A stretch of 64,000 nt of DNA from Catalinimonas niigatensis (GCF_030506285.1 NZ_CP119422.1:3119001-3183000); one strand, 5' to 3'. Counted from the stretch's first letter, positions 18,836 to 28,787 are shown. Numbers and translations are program-made. Notes: a model not told the origin generated them from the letters alone.

Positions 18836-20158
18836 ATGAAAAAAATTCCTCTGCATACCCAAATCCTGCTCGGACTGGTGCTGGGACTCGTTTTTGGTAT
18901 CCTAAGTATACAATTTGGCTGGGACCCTACTTTTACTGTCAAATATATCAAACCATTCGGGACGATCTTTGTCAATGCGCTGAAGATGATTGCTGTACCG
19001 CTGGTACTGGCTTCACTCATTGTAGGTATCTCTAATCTGGGTGATATCTCCAAGCTTTCCCGTATGGGAGGTAAAACCATCGGGATTTATCTGGTCACTA
19101 CCACCATCGCCATCACGATAGGCCTGCTCTGTGTAAACATCATCAAACCCGGCAAAAAACTACCGGAATCTACGCGTGAGAACCTAATTGCGCTATATAG
19201 CGGAGATGTGGAAACACGGGAAGGTGTAGCCCAGGAACTTAAGGACGCAGGTCCGCTCCAGCCCCTGGTGGATATCGTACCGCAAAATATATTTCAGTCA
19301 TTTGGTGACAATGCCAATATGCTACAGGTAGTCTTTCTTGCCCTCATTATCGGTATAGCTTTACTGAAAATCCCCCGAGAAAAAGGACAGACCGTCATTT
19401 CCTTTTTTGATGGTTTCAATGATATCATTATAAAAATCGTAGAATTCATTATGATTCTGGCTCCCTATGGAGTTTTTGCCCTCATTGCCGCACTGATTGT
19501 AGACCTTGGGGGTGATGATCCTGATAAGGCATTTGAGTTGCTGCTAGCCCTGCTTTGGTACAGTGTTACCGTGCTCATCGGTCTGGCCGCAATGATCATC
19601 ATCGTATATCCGGCATTATTCAAAATATTCACCAAAGTACCCTACAGTAAGTTCTTCAAAGCCATGCGCCCTGCACAATTGCTGGCTTTCAGTACCAGTT
19701 CCAGTGCGGCTACGCTTCCGGTCACGATGGAAGTGGTAGAAAAAGACCTGAAAGTATCAGAAGAAGTAGCCAGTTTTGTATTGCCACTAGGCGCTACCAT
19801 CAACATGGATGGTACGAGCCTCTATCAGGGAGTAGCGGCTGTATTCATTGCCCAGGCATTGGGTTTAGGCCTTACTATTGGTGACCAGTTGATGATCGTT
19901 TTGACAGCTACACTGGCTTCAATCGGTACCGCTGCTGTACCCGGTGCTGGTGTGGTGATGTTGGTAATTGTGCTGGAAGCGATAGGGGTACCTACTGCCG
20001 GAATCGCGCTTATCCTCGCGCCTGATCGTATCCTGGATATGTGCCGTACCGTAGTGAATGTTACTGGTGATGCATCGGTAGCCATGATGGTAGCCAGTAC
20101 CGAAGGCAAACTACCCGATGAAATGATCCGGGACGAGGTCGTGAAGGTCATGGAGTAA
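18836..20158 (+). CDS. Sodium/proton-dicarboxylate or glutamate symporter (DAACS family)
   Basis: A 440-residue inner-membrane transporter of the dicarboxylate/amino acid:cation symporter family (GltP/DctA relatives, GltPh fold). Hallmarks are the serine-rich hairpin-1 segment FSTSSSAATLPVTMEVVEKDL, the N-M-D-G-T motif in GATINMDGTSLYQGVAAVF, and the hairpin-2 region IGTAAVPGAGVVML, followed by APDRILDMCRTVVNVTGDA in the last helix. In the family an Arg in this last region favours acidic substrates such as glutamate, aspartate or C4-dicarboxylates. It is monocistronic, lying between a terminator and the mnmH-selD pair. Confidence 0.95.
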   Translation: MKKIPLHTQILLGLVLGLVFGILSIQFGWDPTFTVKYIKPFGTIFVNALKMIAVPLVLASLIVGISNLGDISKLSRMGGKTIGIYLVTTTIAITIGLLCVNIIKPGKKLPESTRENLIALYSGDVETREGVAQELKDAGPLQPLVDIVPQNIFQSFGDNANMLQVVFLALIIGIALLKIPREKGQTVISFFDGFNDIIIKIVEFIMILAPYGVFALIAALIVDLGGDDPDKAFELLLALLWYSVTVLIGLAAMIIIVYPALFKIFTKVPYSKFFKAMRPAQLLAFSTSSSAATLPVTMEVVEKDLKVSEEVASFVLPLGATINMDGTSLYQGVAAVFIAQALGLGLTIGDQLMIVLTATLASIGTAAVPGAGVVMLVIVLEAIGVPTAGIALILAPDRILDMCRTVVNVTGDASVAMMVASTEGKLPDEMIRDEVVKVME

Positions 20159-20217
20159 GCCTCTACAAAAAGCTTCAGGATTTGTTACTTTACCGCTGAT
20201 AAAAACTATGCTCTTTA

Positions 20218-21279
20218 TTGAAGGGTATGCAAACTATGAACAAGCTTTCGGCAGCAGCATTTCTGAAAGAAGCAGAACAATTACCCATTATAGATGTACG
20301 TTCTCCGGCGGAATATGTCTCTGGTCACATTCCCGGGGCACATAATATTCCCCTCTTTGACAATCGGGAACGGGCCGTCGTCGGTACTACTTATAAGCAG
20401 GTGGGTCGACAGGAAGCCCTGCTGGAAGGGTTAGATCTAGTAGGCCCTAAGATGCGCTCCTTTGTAGAAGAAGCTTACCAGCTTGCACCCGACAAGAAAG
20501 TACTGGTACACTGCTGGCGAGGAGGGATGCGCAGTGAAAGTTTTGCCTGGCTACTACGTACTGCTGGCATGGATAGCATTACGCTGGAGGGAGGTTATAA
20601 AGCATATCGAAACCACATTCTGGAAAGTTTAGCTCAGCCCATGCAGCTATTGATTATAGGCGGAGAGACCGGTAGCGGCAAAACGGATATTTTAAAGTCT
20701 CTTGCCGAACTGGGCGAACAGGTAATTGACCTGGAAGCTTTAGCCCATCATAAAGGTTCTTCATTCGGTGGTATCGGACAGGCCGTTCAGCCTTCTACGG
20801 AACAGTTTCACAACAATCTCCATGATGATTGGCGTAAGCTGGATTTATCCCGCCGTATCTGGCTGGAAGATGAGTCTTTCAGCATCGGTAGTGTACAACT
20901 TCCTTACGAACTCTGGAACCAGATGAAAGCGGCTATCATGATCCAGGTGACGCTTCCTAAAGAAGAACGGGTCAAACGCCTGGTGAAAGAATACGGTCAG
21001 CAAGAGAGAGCAGCTTTAATCACAGCCATACAAAGGATAGAAAAGCGCCTGGGAGGGTTGCGTACGCAACAGACATTAGAACACCTCGAGAAAAACCAAC
21101 TGCATGACGTAGCTGATGAGTTGCTCTCTTACTATGACAGAAGCTATCATAGAAATATGGACCGACGCCCGGCAGAACAAATTTCACATTTGCCTTGTAC
21201 TAAAGATGATCCCATGGCGACTGCCTTGAAGATACGAAAAAGGGCTGATCAGCTTATACCACAGACTACAAATCAATAA
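20218..21279 (+). CDS. mnmH: tRNA 2-selenouridine synthase MnmH (SelU)
   Basis: A 353-residue enzyme that replaces the sulfur of 2-thiouridine at the tRNA wobble position with selenium, using selenophosphate (and a geranylated intermediate in the studied E. coli enzyme). The N-terminal rhodanese domain (about 8-140) has Asp26-Val-Arg-Ser and the active-site Cys99 in [15 protein letters not shown]. The C-terminal P-loop domain begins with GGETGSGKT (about 148-156). The selenophosphate donor gene selD follows after only five bases, so the two are one operon. Start options are the ATGs at 20227 and 20236, since Met4 and Met7 are close behind; the rhodanese domain is intact with any of them. Confidence 0.95.
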   Translation: MKGMQTMNKLSAAAFLKEAEQLPIIDVRSPAEYVSGHIPGAHNIPLFDNRERAVVGTTYKQVGRQEALLEGLDLVGPKMRSFVEEAYQLAPDKKVLVHCWRGGMRSESFAWLLRTAGMDSITLEGGYKAYRNHILESLAQPMQLLIIGGETGSGKTDILKSLAELGEQVIDLEALAHHKGSSFGGIGQAVQPSTEQFHNNLHDDWRKLDLSRRIWLEDESFSIGSVQLPYELWNQMKAAIMIQVTLPKEERVKRLVKEYGQQERAALITAIQRIEKRLGGLRTQQTLEHLEKNQLHDVADELLSYYDRSYHRNMDRRPAEQISHLPCTKDDPMATALKIRKRADQLIPQTTNQ

Positions 21280-21284
21280 TCTTT

Positions 21285-22325
21285 ATGGAAGATACGACCC
21301 AAGTGAAGCTTACACAATACAGCCACGGTGCAGGCTGCGGCTGTAAGATTTCACCTAAAATACTGGAAAGCATACTGGCCAGTGATAAACCAGGCTTTAG
21401 CGATGTTAATTTGCTGGTAGGCAATAGTACCAAAGATGACGCCGCAGTATACGACATAGGGAATGGAAAAGGTATCATCAGCACTACTGACTTTTTTATG
21501 CCCATTGTAGATGACGCTTTTGACTTCGGACAGATTGCCTCCGTAAATGCCATCAGTGATATCTACGCGATGGGTGGTACTCCTATTATGGCCATTGCCA
21601 TTTTGGGCTGGCCGATCAATACTATTCCGGCTGAGGTGGCCCAGCAGGTGCTGGAAGGCAGCCGGCATGCCTGCGCACAAGCCGGCATCATGCTGGCGGG
21701 TGGTCATAGTATTGACTCTCCTGAGCCTATCTTCGGGCTAGCCGTTACCGGGCGAATCAAAATTGAACACCTGAAAAAAAATGACAGTGCAGTGCCAGGA
21801 TGCAAACTTTTCCTGACTAAGCCATTAGGCGTAGGTATTATTACTACTGCTCAGAAAAAAGGGATGGTGAGCGACGAGGATTTGACAATGGCAAAAAAAA
21901 GTATGCTGACCCTCAACAATGCCGGAGAAAAGTTTGCGCAATTGCCTTATGTCAAGGCTATGACCGATGTGACCGGCTTTGGACTGCTGGGCCACCTCAG
22001 TGAGATTTGTGAAGGCAGCGGGGTGAGTGCCATTATTGAAAGTAAGCTCGTACCCAGATTTGATATAGTAGAGCATTACATCTCCCAAAAAAGCATTCCC
22101 GGGGGCACCCAGCGCAATTTTGACAGCTATGGACACAAAGTCAGCTCCCTTACAGATGCACAAAAAGCACTGCTCTGCGATCCTCAGACCAGCGGAGGCT
22201 TACTGGTGGTAGTAGAATCCGGACAGGCTAACACCTTTGTTGACTTTGCAAAAGAACTTGATCTGCATCTACAGGCTTTTGGTGAAACAGTGCAACAGCA
22301 AGATGTACTCATTACAGTAAAATAA
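21285..22325 (+). CDS. selD: Selenide, water dikinase SelD
   Basis: A 346-residue enzyme making selenophosphate from selenide and ATP. The N-terminal active-site loop reads H-G-A-G-C-G-C-K, with Cys18, Cys20 and Lys21 matching the catalytic Cys and Lys of E. coli SelD; there is Cys, not selenocysteine, so no SECIS is needed. Downstream are the ATP-binding and metal-binding parts of the AIR-synthase fold ([65 protein letters not shown]). It forms an operon with mnmH, indicating that selenium is used here at least for tRNA selenouridine. No selA, selB or tRNA-Sec gene is in the window. Confidence 0.97.
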   Translation: MEDTTQVKLTQYSHGAGCGCKISPKILESILASDKPGFSDVNLLVGNSTKDDAAVYDIGNGKGIISTTDFFMPIVDDAFDFGQIASVNAISDIYAMGGTPIMAIAILGWPINTIPAEVAQQVLEGSRHACAQAGIMLAGGHSIDSPEPIFGLAVTGRIKIEHLKKNDSAVPGCKLFLTKPLGVGIITTAQKKGMVSDEDLTMAKKSMLTLNNAGEKFAQLPYVKAMTDVTGFGLLGHLSEICEGSGVSAIIESKLVPRFDIVEHYISQKSIPGGTQRNFDSYGHKVSSLTDAQKALLCDPQTSGGLLVVVESGQANTFVDFAKELDLHLQAFGETVQQQDVLITVK

Positions 22326-22364
22326 TTGTGATGATGAATGAATAATGATTACAAAACTTTTATC

Positions 22365-22976
22365 ATGAACAGTTGGTACGCAGTAACAAAGCTTCTTTCT
22401 ACCGGAATATGCTTAGGATTGACTTTTTGTATCCTGGGTTGTGATGGTACCGGAAACCAGCAAGTAAACCGGGATGCTTTCACTCAAGCAATCGAGCAAC
22501 AGGAGGTCAAGCGTATTCTTCCGGCAGAATTTGTAGAAGCCGCTTATACGCAGGGAGAAAGCATTGCGATGCAGGCGCAGGAGATAGCTATCAGTGGATA
22601 TCCGCCAGAAACCGAAACTCTGGAAGATCTGAGCAATTTTGTTGATGAACCTACATTGGTCAAAATAGATTCGCTGGCCAAAGCCCAAAATGCTGAGGTG
22701 CGCTGGATTCCTGCTGATGCCGATAGTGCCCGGTTACAGCTTAGTACACTTGAGCAGCAGCTTTGGGAAGCTTACTGGTACAATGTAGAGAACGATTTGC
22801 CGGTCAACCATAATGTGCAGAAGATCGACGAAGAAAACTATCTCTATACCAATCCGGTGATGCTTACTCCTGAGCTCAGAAAAAAACTAGCAGGTGCTGA
22901 GACCTTTGCGGACAACTCTTTTTTAGGCATGTGGAGTATTAAGCTTACAAAAAGAGAGCTAATAAGAGCTATGTAG
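22365..22976 (+). CDS. Uncharacterised lipoprotein, perhaps DUF3365/Tll0287-like
   Basis: A predicted 203-residue lipoprotein from the ATG at 22365 (an upstream in-frame ATG at 22338 adds nine residues). The signal ends in FCILGCDGTG, with Cys as lipidation site. The body is mostly helical and acidic and ends in LGMWSIKLTKRELI, which reminds me of the end of DUF3365 (Tll0287-like) heme-binding sensor domains, but I see no CxxCH heme motif, so the link is weak. It starts about 40 bases after selD and may be cotranscribed, though nothing ties it to selenium. Confidence 0.6.
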   Translation: MNSWYAVTKLLSTGICLGLTFCILGCDGTGNQQVNRDAFTQAIEQQEVKRILPAEFVEAAYTQGESIAMQAQEIAISGYPPETETLEDLSNFVDEPTLVKIDSLAKAQNAEVRWIPADADSARLQLSTLEQQLWEAYWYNVENDLPVNHNVQKIDEENYLYTNPVMLTPELRKKLAGAETFADNSFLGMWSIKLTKRELIRAM

Positions 22977-23072
22977 GAAAATATATTACCCGCGTTGATT
23001 ACCCAGGTATATTCATCTACATCTTTTTGTTTTATATCCTATCCTTGTGGGCAAAACAAACCAGAACCCCAT

Positions 23073-23615
23073 ATGGATACTTCTACTGAGAATGTAACGC
23101 TTTGTGCAGCCTTTATAAACGATGTGTTGCATGTGTATCAGGATAAGAAAGCGGAATATCCTGCTCTTTTCAGTTATGCACAAGAGTATGACCTTTCTCA
23201 ACCTTTTGATCATGTACCCATACATGTATACAATAATATTTGCAACTGGATAGAAGTTAATCTGGGCAAAGTAAGTACTAAACGACTGGGAAGAGAAATT
23301 GGCAAAACAGTCTACAATAATTTACAACAGAATAAACTGATCAGTGCCCAGCCCCACCCACATGAAATTATGGAAGCTTTAGTCAAAGTAGCCAGTCAAA
23401 TGATAAAAGACCCTAAAAGAAGAGGGTGGGAAATTAGGGAGAAAAAGGCTAAATCTGTCCTGATGCGACGCACACAGACCTTCAATAGTACCATGCAATA
23501 TGGCTTATTGGAAAGTCTGATCTTCAAAAGTGGTGCTTACTCTCCCCTGGTAAAATTGGTAAAAAGTGTGGACAAAGGTCATGAATACGATGAGTATTTA
23601 ATCAGTTGGAAATAA
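23073..23615 (+). CDS. Conserved hypothetical protein (cytoplasmic, 180 residues)
   Basis: From the ATG at 23073 a 180-residue soluble protein; the frame is open to 22995 but the extra residues are unlike a protein start. Its centre reads VPIHVYNNICNWIEVNLGKVSTKRLGREIGKTVYNNL and later MLRRTQTFNSTMQYGLLESLIFKSGAY-like text, ending VDKGHEYDEYLISWK. I recall similar stand-alone proteins in Cytophagales with the same 'RRTQTFNSTLQ' block but no assigned function. The alpha/beta arrangement recalls small regulatory or ligand-binding domains of the V4R/heme-NO-binding type; that is only an impression. A terminator follows. Confidence 0.65.
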   Translation: MDTSTENVTLCAAFINDVLHVYQDKKAEYPALFSYAQEYDLSQPFDHVPIHVYNNICNWIEVNLGKVSTKRLGREIGKTVYNNLQQNKLISAQPHPHEIMEALVKVASQMIKDPKRRGWEIREKKAKSVLMRRTQTFNSTMQYGLLESLIFKSGAYSPLVKLVKSVDKGHEYDEYLISWK

Positions 23616-23644
23616 ACCAATGATAGACCTTACCCAAAAGTACG

Positions 23645-23671
23645 AAGCTGGCTCAATAGTCAGCTTTTTTT
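23645..23671 (+). terminator. Rho-independent terminator after the 180-residue conserved gene
   Basis: Stem AAGCTGGCT / AGTCAGCTT (23645-23653, 23658-23666, one G-T pair) with loop CAAT, merging into a run of T to 23671. It lies between convergent genes. Confidence 0.8.
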
Positions 23672-23709
23672 AGTCTGTCTTTATCAACGATCGGATCAGG
23701 AAACCGCAT

Positions 23710-25644
23710 TTACTTCAGGCGCATACTTAATTTCTCCTGAAAGACCGGGAGTGAAATCGCAAAAGTAGTACCTTGCCCTTCTCTGCTGTTTACGCTAACA
23801 GAACCCTGGCTCAGTTGTACAAATTCATAAACCAGTTGCAGCCCTATACCTAGTCCTTTTTCTCCCGACGTTCCCCAGGTACGTTCACCATCTTTTTGTT
23901 GGAAGAGTGTATCTACTTTTTCCTGCGGCATGCCCACGCCAGTATCCCGCACGTGTACTGCTACTTTGCCTTCTTCCTGATAAGCCTCTATGGCTACCTC
24001 ACCTTTGGTAGGGGTAAATTTCAACGCGTTGTTAATCAGATTTCTGAGAATGGTAAAAAAAGCGTTTTTGTCTACCCATATGTACAAATCACCATTCACT
24101 CGGCTACTCAAATCAATATCTTTGGTAAGCGCCATGGTCTGAAATATACCTACCACTTCGTCTGCCACCTCTTTGACCTGCAATCGCTCTGGGTTGATGG
24201 GAATATCTCCCTGTTGATTTACTGCCCAGCTCAGAAGATTATCCAAAAGGACAGAAAGGTGAAGAGAGGTTTTTTCAATATGAGTGACCATTTCGGGTAA
24301 AAGATCATACTGTTTTTCCTCCACATAATCTTTGAGAATCCCTGACAAGCCATAAAAGGCATTGACCGGCGAACGCAAATCATGGGAGATGATGGAAAGA
24401 AACTTTTCTCGGGTAACCATCAGCGCATCTAGGGCTTTATTCTTTTCATGCAATTCACTTTTTTGCCGGGCCAGCTGTTGGTTGGCTTTCTTTTGGAAAT
24501 TATTGTTGCGGTATAGCAAAATAGCAATGGCAATAATTAGCAGTGAGAAAAGAAACAATCCATACTGTATAAGCTGTTGGTTTTTCCTGGTCTGATTCAG
24601 AAGATCAATCTCAGCCTGTTTTTGTTCCACTTCAAATTCGGTACGCATATCGGCCATGTTCAGGATCACCTCCTCATTGTTGATGCTATCCCTTAAAGTC
24701 AGAGAAATAGATTGATGTTGAAACGCTTTCTGGTAATCTCCTTTTTCAGCATACAATTGGGAAAGCAACTCGCTGGCATTACGCATTTGGTCCATAAGCT
24801 CATCCTGTCGCGAGATATCCCAACTTTGTTGCGCATAGTCAAGCGCCCTATTCAGTTCGTTTTTCTCCACATAAATCTTAGCCAGAGAAATCATGTACTC
24901 GGCAATAGGATAATTATCACCCATATTTTTCAACATAATGATGGCTTCGGTCATGTGGGCGCGTCCCGCAATAAAATCTCCCTGCGAAGTTTTGACCAGG
25001 CCAATATTACCCAAAGCATAAGCGATCCCGACATCAAACTGAAGTTTCTCAAACAAGCGGTAAGCTTCTTCATAAGCCAGGAGAGCAGAATCATATTGGT
25101 GCCTGTCGTTATATAGATCGCCCGCATTGAGTATGGCGGTTGCCAGTCGAGTTGTATCCTGCACTTCTCTGAATATACCAATGGCTTGATTGTAATACTG
25201 CTGCGCCAACTCATTATTATCCTGCTGACTATACACATTACCCAAAGCGATATAAGCCGAAGCGACCCCTGGCTGAGAATGAGCGGTCTGATAATATTTG
25301 ATGCTCTCTAAAATTGCGCTTAGTGCCTTCTCATTGTTTCCCAGTTTTTTGTAAGCCTGCCCTACGTTGAGACTGGCAGCAGCCTGCCACTTCTGACGTT
25401 TAAGTTTATTGGCAAGCTCTAGCGCCAATAGGGCATATTTAAGTCCTACTTTAGGACTGGTAGCATAATCGGAAATATCCATGGCCAGATGATACCTGCT
25501 TGTATCTGGAATATCTTCAGTCAACATCACATGGATGAGACTATCAGAAATATTTTCATCTAAAATCTGGGCTTGGGATAAACTAAAATAGCCTATTATA
25601 CAATAGGCTATGATAAAAAGTATGCTGACTGATTTAAGCGTCAT
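23710..25644 (-). CDS. TPR-containing membrane sensor histidine kinase
   Basis: A 644-residue kinase. A signal peptide/anchor (1-25) leads into a periplasmic array of tetratricopeptide repeats (about 55-300; e.g. ALNVGQAYKKLGNNEKALSAILESI), a coiled segment, one membrane helix (about 355-375) and a cytoplasmic coiled coil. The HisKA domain has the H-box FLSIISHDLRSPVNAF with the phospho-accepting His. The HATPase domain shows the N-box NLINNALKFTPTKG, G1 VRDTGVGMP and G2 GLGIGLQLVYEF. No receiver domain and no response regulator gene is adjacent, so it is an orphan kinase. Its ATG overlaps the stop of the upstream 122-residue gene (TAATG), so the two are translationally coupled. Confidence 0.93.
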   Translation of the reverse strand: MTLKSVSILFIIAYCIIGYFSLSQAQILDENISDSLIHVMLTEDIPDTSRYHLAMDISDYATSPKVGLKYALLALELANKLKRQKWQAAASLNVGQAYKKLGNNEKALSAILESIKYYQTAHSQPGVASAYIALGNVYSQQDNNELAQQYYNQAIGIFREVQDTTRLATAILNAGDLYNDRHQYDSALLAYEEAYRLFEKLQFDVGIAYALGNIGLVKTSQGDFIAGRAHMTEAIIMLKNMGDNYPIAEYMISLAKIYVEKNELNRALDYAQQSWDISRQDELMDQMRNASELLSQLYAEKGDYQKAFQHQSISLTLRDSINNEEVILNMADMRTEFEVEQKQAEIDLLNQTRKNQQLIQYGLFLFSLLIIAIAILLYRNNNFQKKANQQLARQKSELHEKNKALDALMVTREKFLSIISHDLRSPVNAFYGLSGILKDYVEEKQYDLLPEMVTHIEKTSLHLSVLLDNLLSWAVNQQGDIPINPERLQVKEVADEVVGIFQTMALTKDIDLSSRVNGDLYIWVDKNAFFTILRNLINNALKFTPTKGEVAIEAYQEEGKVAVHVRDTGVGMPQEKVDTLFQQKDGERTWGTSGEKGLGIGLQLVYEFVQLSQGSVSVNSREGQGTTFAISLPVFQEKLSMRLK

Positions 25645-26012
25645 TAAGTTCGTGGAGGTTTTACATCAAGTCTTGGATCGTCTGAGTAGGCTACCTCACC
25701 GATCCTATAGTCAATAGAATATAATTCACTTCCTTTAGCCGATTTAGATACTGTCCCTTCCCAGTTTCCATCCGGTCTTTTGGAAGGCCCCGCACTGAAA
25801 ATGTTCTTACTATCTCTTTTCGGAAAAATGTTCGTCACTTCGTCAATGCCTTCCCCCAATACCCATTCTACCTCATCTCCACAGCATACATCCGTCGTAA
25901 TGGTCTTTTTTCCTGCATGTCCTTCGCTATCACGAAGATACAATTGATCAGTGTTGCCATCACGGCTTAAGTAAATCGTAACTTTAGTTTTAGACTTCGT
26001 TTTTGTTGACAT
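25644..26012 (-). CDS. Uncharacterised small protein coupled to the histidine kinase
   Basis: A 122-residue protein from the ATG at 26012 (MSTKTKSKTKVTIYLSRDGN); the frame runs open to 26099 but that part looks like leader. It has no signal peptide, is mostly beta, and ends in the pattern DDPRLDVKPPRT, a 'D-P-x-L-x-V' tail I associate with small Bacteroidota beta proteins of unknown role. Two adjacent cysteines (VCCGDEVEW) could bind metal. Its stop shares one base with the kinase start (TAATG), which suggests a functional link: a ligand, an accessory sensor or an output partner. I do not recognise the family. Confidence 0.6.
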   Translation of the reverse strand: MSTKTKSKTKVTIYLSRDGNTDQLYLRDSEGHAGKKTITTDVCCGDEVEWVLGEGIDEVTNIFPKRDSKNIFSAGPSKRPDGNWEGTVSKSAKGSELYSIDYRIGEVAYSDDPRLDVKPPRT

Positions 26013-26444
26013 AATAATACGAATTAAGGATAAAATTTTGAAATAAGGTTTACAAATAAATAAGAGATGACAAGATTGATTCTTTATAGATTCCTTCATC
26101 TAGGATGCAAAAAAGCAACAAATGAGGGCTTGTTTATCTTTTTACTCTTGCTTTTCCACAAAGGAGTAAGGTTACGTTGATTTTAGTATCCTGAAAAACC
26201 TCATTTGTGTAACAGAAACAGACAAACCGTAAGTATTTATCAGAGAAAGAAAAATCATGTTTGCTATAGAGGAAAGCAAAGAAGTGTATAAATACATCTT
26301 TGCTCAAATGAAAAACATGCATTTCCCTGCAAAAAAGCAGCTATTGGCTGCAAAATGTTTGTGAATAAGGAAAGAAGAGCGGATAATGAAGCCTGGAACC
26401 TCATTCGCTATAAAGTCATTTCTCATGCCTCAATATTCATGATC
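26013..26444. other. Intergenic region between divergent genes
   Basis: About 430 bases between the kinase-linked gene (minus) and the FtsX permease (plus, start taken at 26445). It contains a 10-base inverted repeat ACAAATGAGG / CCTCATTTGT at 26118-26127 and 26199-26208. A 62-codon open frame on the minus strand has no protein-like features. The permease frame is also open from 26355. Confidence 0.4.
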
Positions 26445-28787
26445 ATGCTTAAGAATTACTTCAATATCGCCCTCCGCAATTTCAGGAAGCACAAAACTTT
26501 CACGCTGATCAACCTGCTGGGGCTTTCGGTCGGTATGGCATGTAGCCTACTGATTTTTTTGTGGATTGATGATGAGTTGCAATTCAATCGCTTCCATACC
26601 TATAGCGAGCAGATTTTCAAGATCATGCAAAATCGGATGAACGAGGACGGAAGCATCCATACCTGGGGCAATACGCCCTATGTTTTGGGAGACGCCCTTA
26701 CTGAAGAATATCCTTCCATTCTGCAAAGTGTCAAAGTCACGGACGAAGAAGATCTATCCATTTCAGTAGATGATGTTTCTCTCAAAGAGAGAAGTATTTT
26801 CGCCACGCCTAATTTATTTGAGGTTTTTAGCTTTTCTCTCATCGCAGGAGATTCCACCAGCGTATTATCCGAAGCCTCTTCTATTGTAATTTCTGAAAGC
26901 CTGAGTCACAAATTATTTGGAGAGGAATCTGCATTGGGAAAAATGATTCATCTCAATGCCGGAGATCTGATTCCTTTTACAGTTACGGGGATATTTGAAG
27001 ATATACCCCATCATTCTACTTTACAATTTGATATGGTGCTGCCCATGCAGGCTGTACTCCCCTTTTGGAATCACTATGAATCCTGGGGCAACAGCTTTAT
27101 CAGTACCTATGTCCTTTTAGATCAAAAGGCTAAGCCTGCTGAGGTAGAGCAGCAGATTGCTCATGTAGTCAAAGAAAAGGGAGGACTGGAGCATACGCTT
27201 TTCCTGCTTTCGCTGGTGAACACTTACCGCTACACTACTTTTGAAAACGGAAAAGCCACAGGAGGAAGAATAGATAGCCTTCGTCTGTTCTCCATCATTG
27301 CTATTATGGTTCTACTTATTGCCTGCATCAATTTTGTCAACCTTACTACGGCACGTGCTACTCGGAGAGCACGGGAAGTAGGCGTACGCAAAGTAGCAGG
27401 TGCCAGCAAAAGCATGCTGGTGCGTCAGTTTCTGAGCGAATCTATTTTATTATCAATGGCTGCACTTTTGATAGCAGTATTGCTTATGGTATTCATTTTA
27501 CCGAATTTCAATCAACTCACCGGCAAACAGATTCATCCTGATTATTTTCATTCTTACTTTATTGTCGGATTATTAGGCATAGGTTTACTCACAGGAATCT
27601 TGTCAGGCATTTATCCGGCTTTTTTTCTTTCATCATTTCATGCCGTCAACGTATTAAAAGGAACGTTTACCCAGCGTAGCGGAACTACTGCTGTACGCCG
27701 CTCATTAGTCGTATTTCAGTTTGCTATCTCTACGCTATTGATAGCCGGAACATTAGCCGTTTTTTTTCAGATGGAATACGTCCGTCACAAGAACCTGGGA
27801 TTGGATAAAGAAAATATCATCTATGTCGAAATGGACATGGGTGCTAATTTGCAAGCCTACAAAAATGATCTACTCCAGGAGCCCAGTATCCAATACTTTA
27901 CTGCTGCGAATGGCAGCTTTCGCTGGGGCTTTGGTGCTACTTCTGTAGATTGGAAAGGAAGAAATGAAAATCAACAAATCTATATCCCACAAATCGCGGT
28001 AGACTACAATTTTATAGAGGCGTTTGGAATTCGCCTCAAAGAAGGTCGGTCTTTTGCTCCTGACTATGCGGATACGATTGCCTATATTCTCAACGAGGAA
28101 GCGGTAAAAGTGATGGGCTTTGAAAATCCTATTGGTGAAGAAATTACGATGAACAGGGAAAGGGGTCCGGTAGTAGGCGTAGCTGAAAACTTTCATTTTA
28201 CTTCTCTCCATAAAAATATTGAGCCACTGATTATCCAGCTTGATCCTCGTAAGCCAGGCGTATTGTATTTCAAAACACATATTGACAAGACGGAGGAAGC
28301 ATTGGCAGCCTTCCGGAGGGTACACCAAAAATACAGCAGCTATCCGCTGCATTACCACTTCCTGAATGATACGCTGGAGGCCATGTACAGCAGTGAAATG
28401 CTCATGGGCAAACTCTCCCGCATCTTTGCCGGAATGGCTATTTTCATATCCTCACTGGGATTACTGGGACTGGCCATCTTTACTTCCGAGCAGCGCACCA
28501 AAGAGATAGGCATTCGCAAAGTGCTGGGGGCTTCAGTGAGCAGCATCCTCTTTCTGCTTTCCAAAGACTACATCAAACTGATCCTGATTGCCTGCCTTGT
28601 GGCCATCCCCATTGCCAATTACTTCATCACAGACTGGCTGCAAGGTTTTGCCTATCGGATTGAGGTAAGCTGGTGGCTGTTTGCTGCTCCTGCTCTGCTG
28701 ATTTGCGTAATTGCTTTACTCTCCGTCAGTGGGCAAACTATGAAAGCTGCTCGACAGAACCCGGTGGATAGCCTGCGGTATGAGTAG
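26445..28787 (+). CDS. Orphan ABC-type FtsX/MacB-like permease
   Basis: A 780-residue inner-membrane protein from ATG 26445 (MLKNYFNIALRNFRKHKTFTLINLLGLSVGMACSLLIFLW), the usual start of this family; in-frame ATGs at 26355 and 26439 are less likely. It has the MacB-type periplasmic domain after helix 1, two FtsX permease blocks (GVRKVAGASKSMLVRQFL and GIRKVLGASVSSILFLLS, each after 'ARRAREV'/'EQRTKEI' lead-ins) and a second periplasmic domain. This duplicated layout of about 800 residues is common in Cytophagales. No ATPase gene is adjacent, so the partner must be encoded elsewhere. Substrate unknown; related systems handle lipoproteins, peptides or stress signals rather than solute import. 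Confidence 0.9.
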   Translation: MLKNYFNIALRNFRKHKTFTLINLLGLSVGMACSLLIFLWIDDELQFNRFHTYSEQIFKIMQNRMNEDGSIHTWGNTPYVLGDALTEEYPSILQSVKVTDEEDLSISVDDVSLKERSIFATPNLFEVFSFSLIAGDSTSVLSEASSIVISESLSHKLFGEESALGKMIHLNAGDLIPFTVTGIFEDIPHHSTLQFDMVLPMQAVLPFWNHYESWGNSFISTYVLLDQKAKPAEVEQQIAHVVKEKGGLEHTLFLLSLVNTYRYTTFENGKATGGRIDSLRLFSIIAIMVLLIACINFVNLTTARATRRAREVGVRKVAGASKSMLVRQFLSESILLSMAALLIAVLLMVFILPNFNQLTGKQIHPDYFHSYFIVGLLGIGLLTGILSGIYPAFFLSSFHAVNVLKGTFTQRSGTTAVRRSLVVFQFAISTLLIAGTLAVFFQMEYVRHKNLGLDKENIIYVEMDMGANLQAYKNDLLQEPSIQYFTAANGSFRWGFGATSVDWKGRNENQQIYIPQIAVDYNFIEAFGIRLKEGRSFAPDYADTIAYILNEEAVKVMGFENPIGEEITMNRERGPVVGVAENFHFTSLHKNIEPLIIQLDPRKPGVLYFKTHIDKTEEALAAFRRVHQKYSSYPLHYHFLNDTLEAMYSSEMLMGKLSRIFAGMAIFISSLGLLGLAIFTSEQRTKEIGIRKVLGASVSSILFLLSKDYIKLILIACLVAIPIANYFITDWLQGFAYRIEVSWWLFAAPALLICVIALLSVSGQTMKAARQNPVDSLRYE

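Noticed and set aside
23896-24300. A 134-codon open frame on the plus strand inside the histidine kinase gene
   Set aside because: Antisense to the HisKA/HATPase region; composition (many Phe, Tyr, His) reflects the opposite strand.
26134-26322. A 62-codon minus-strand frame in the gap before the FtsX permease
   Set aside because: Rich in Phe, Cys and Lys without domain pattern, no promoter or coupling; probably chance in AT-rich DNA.
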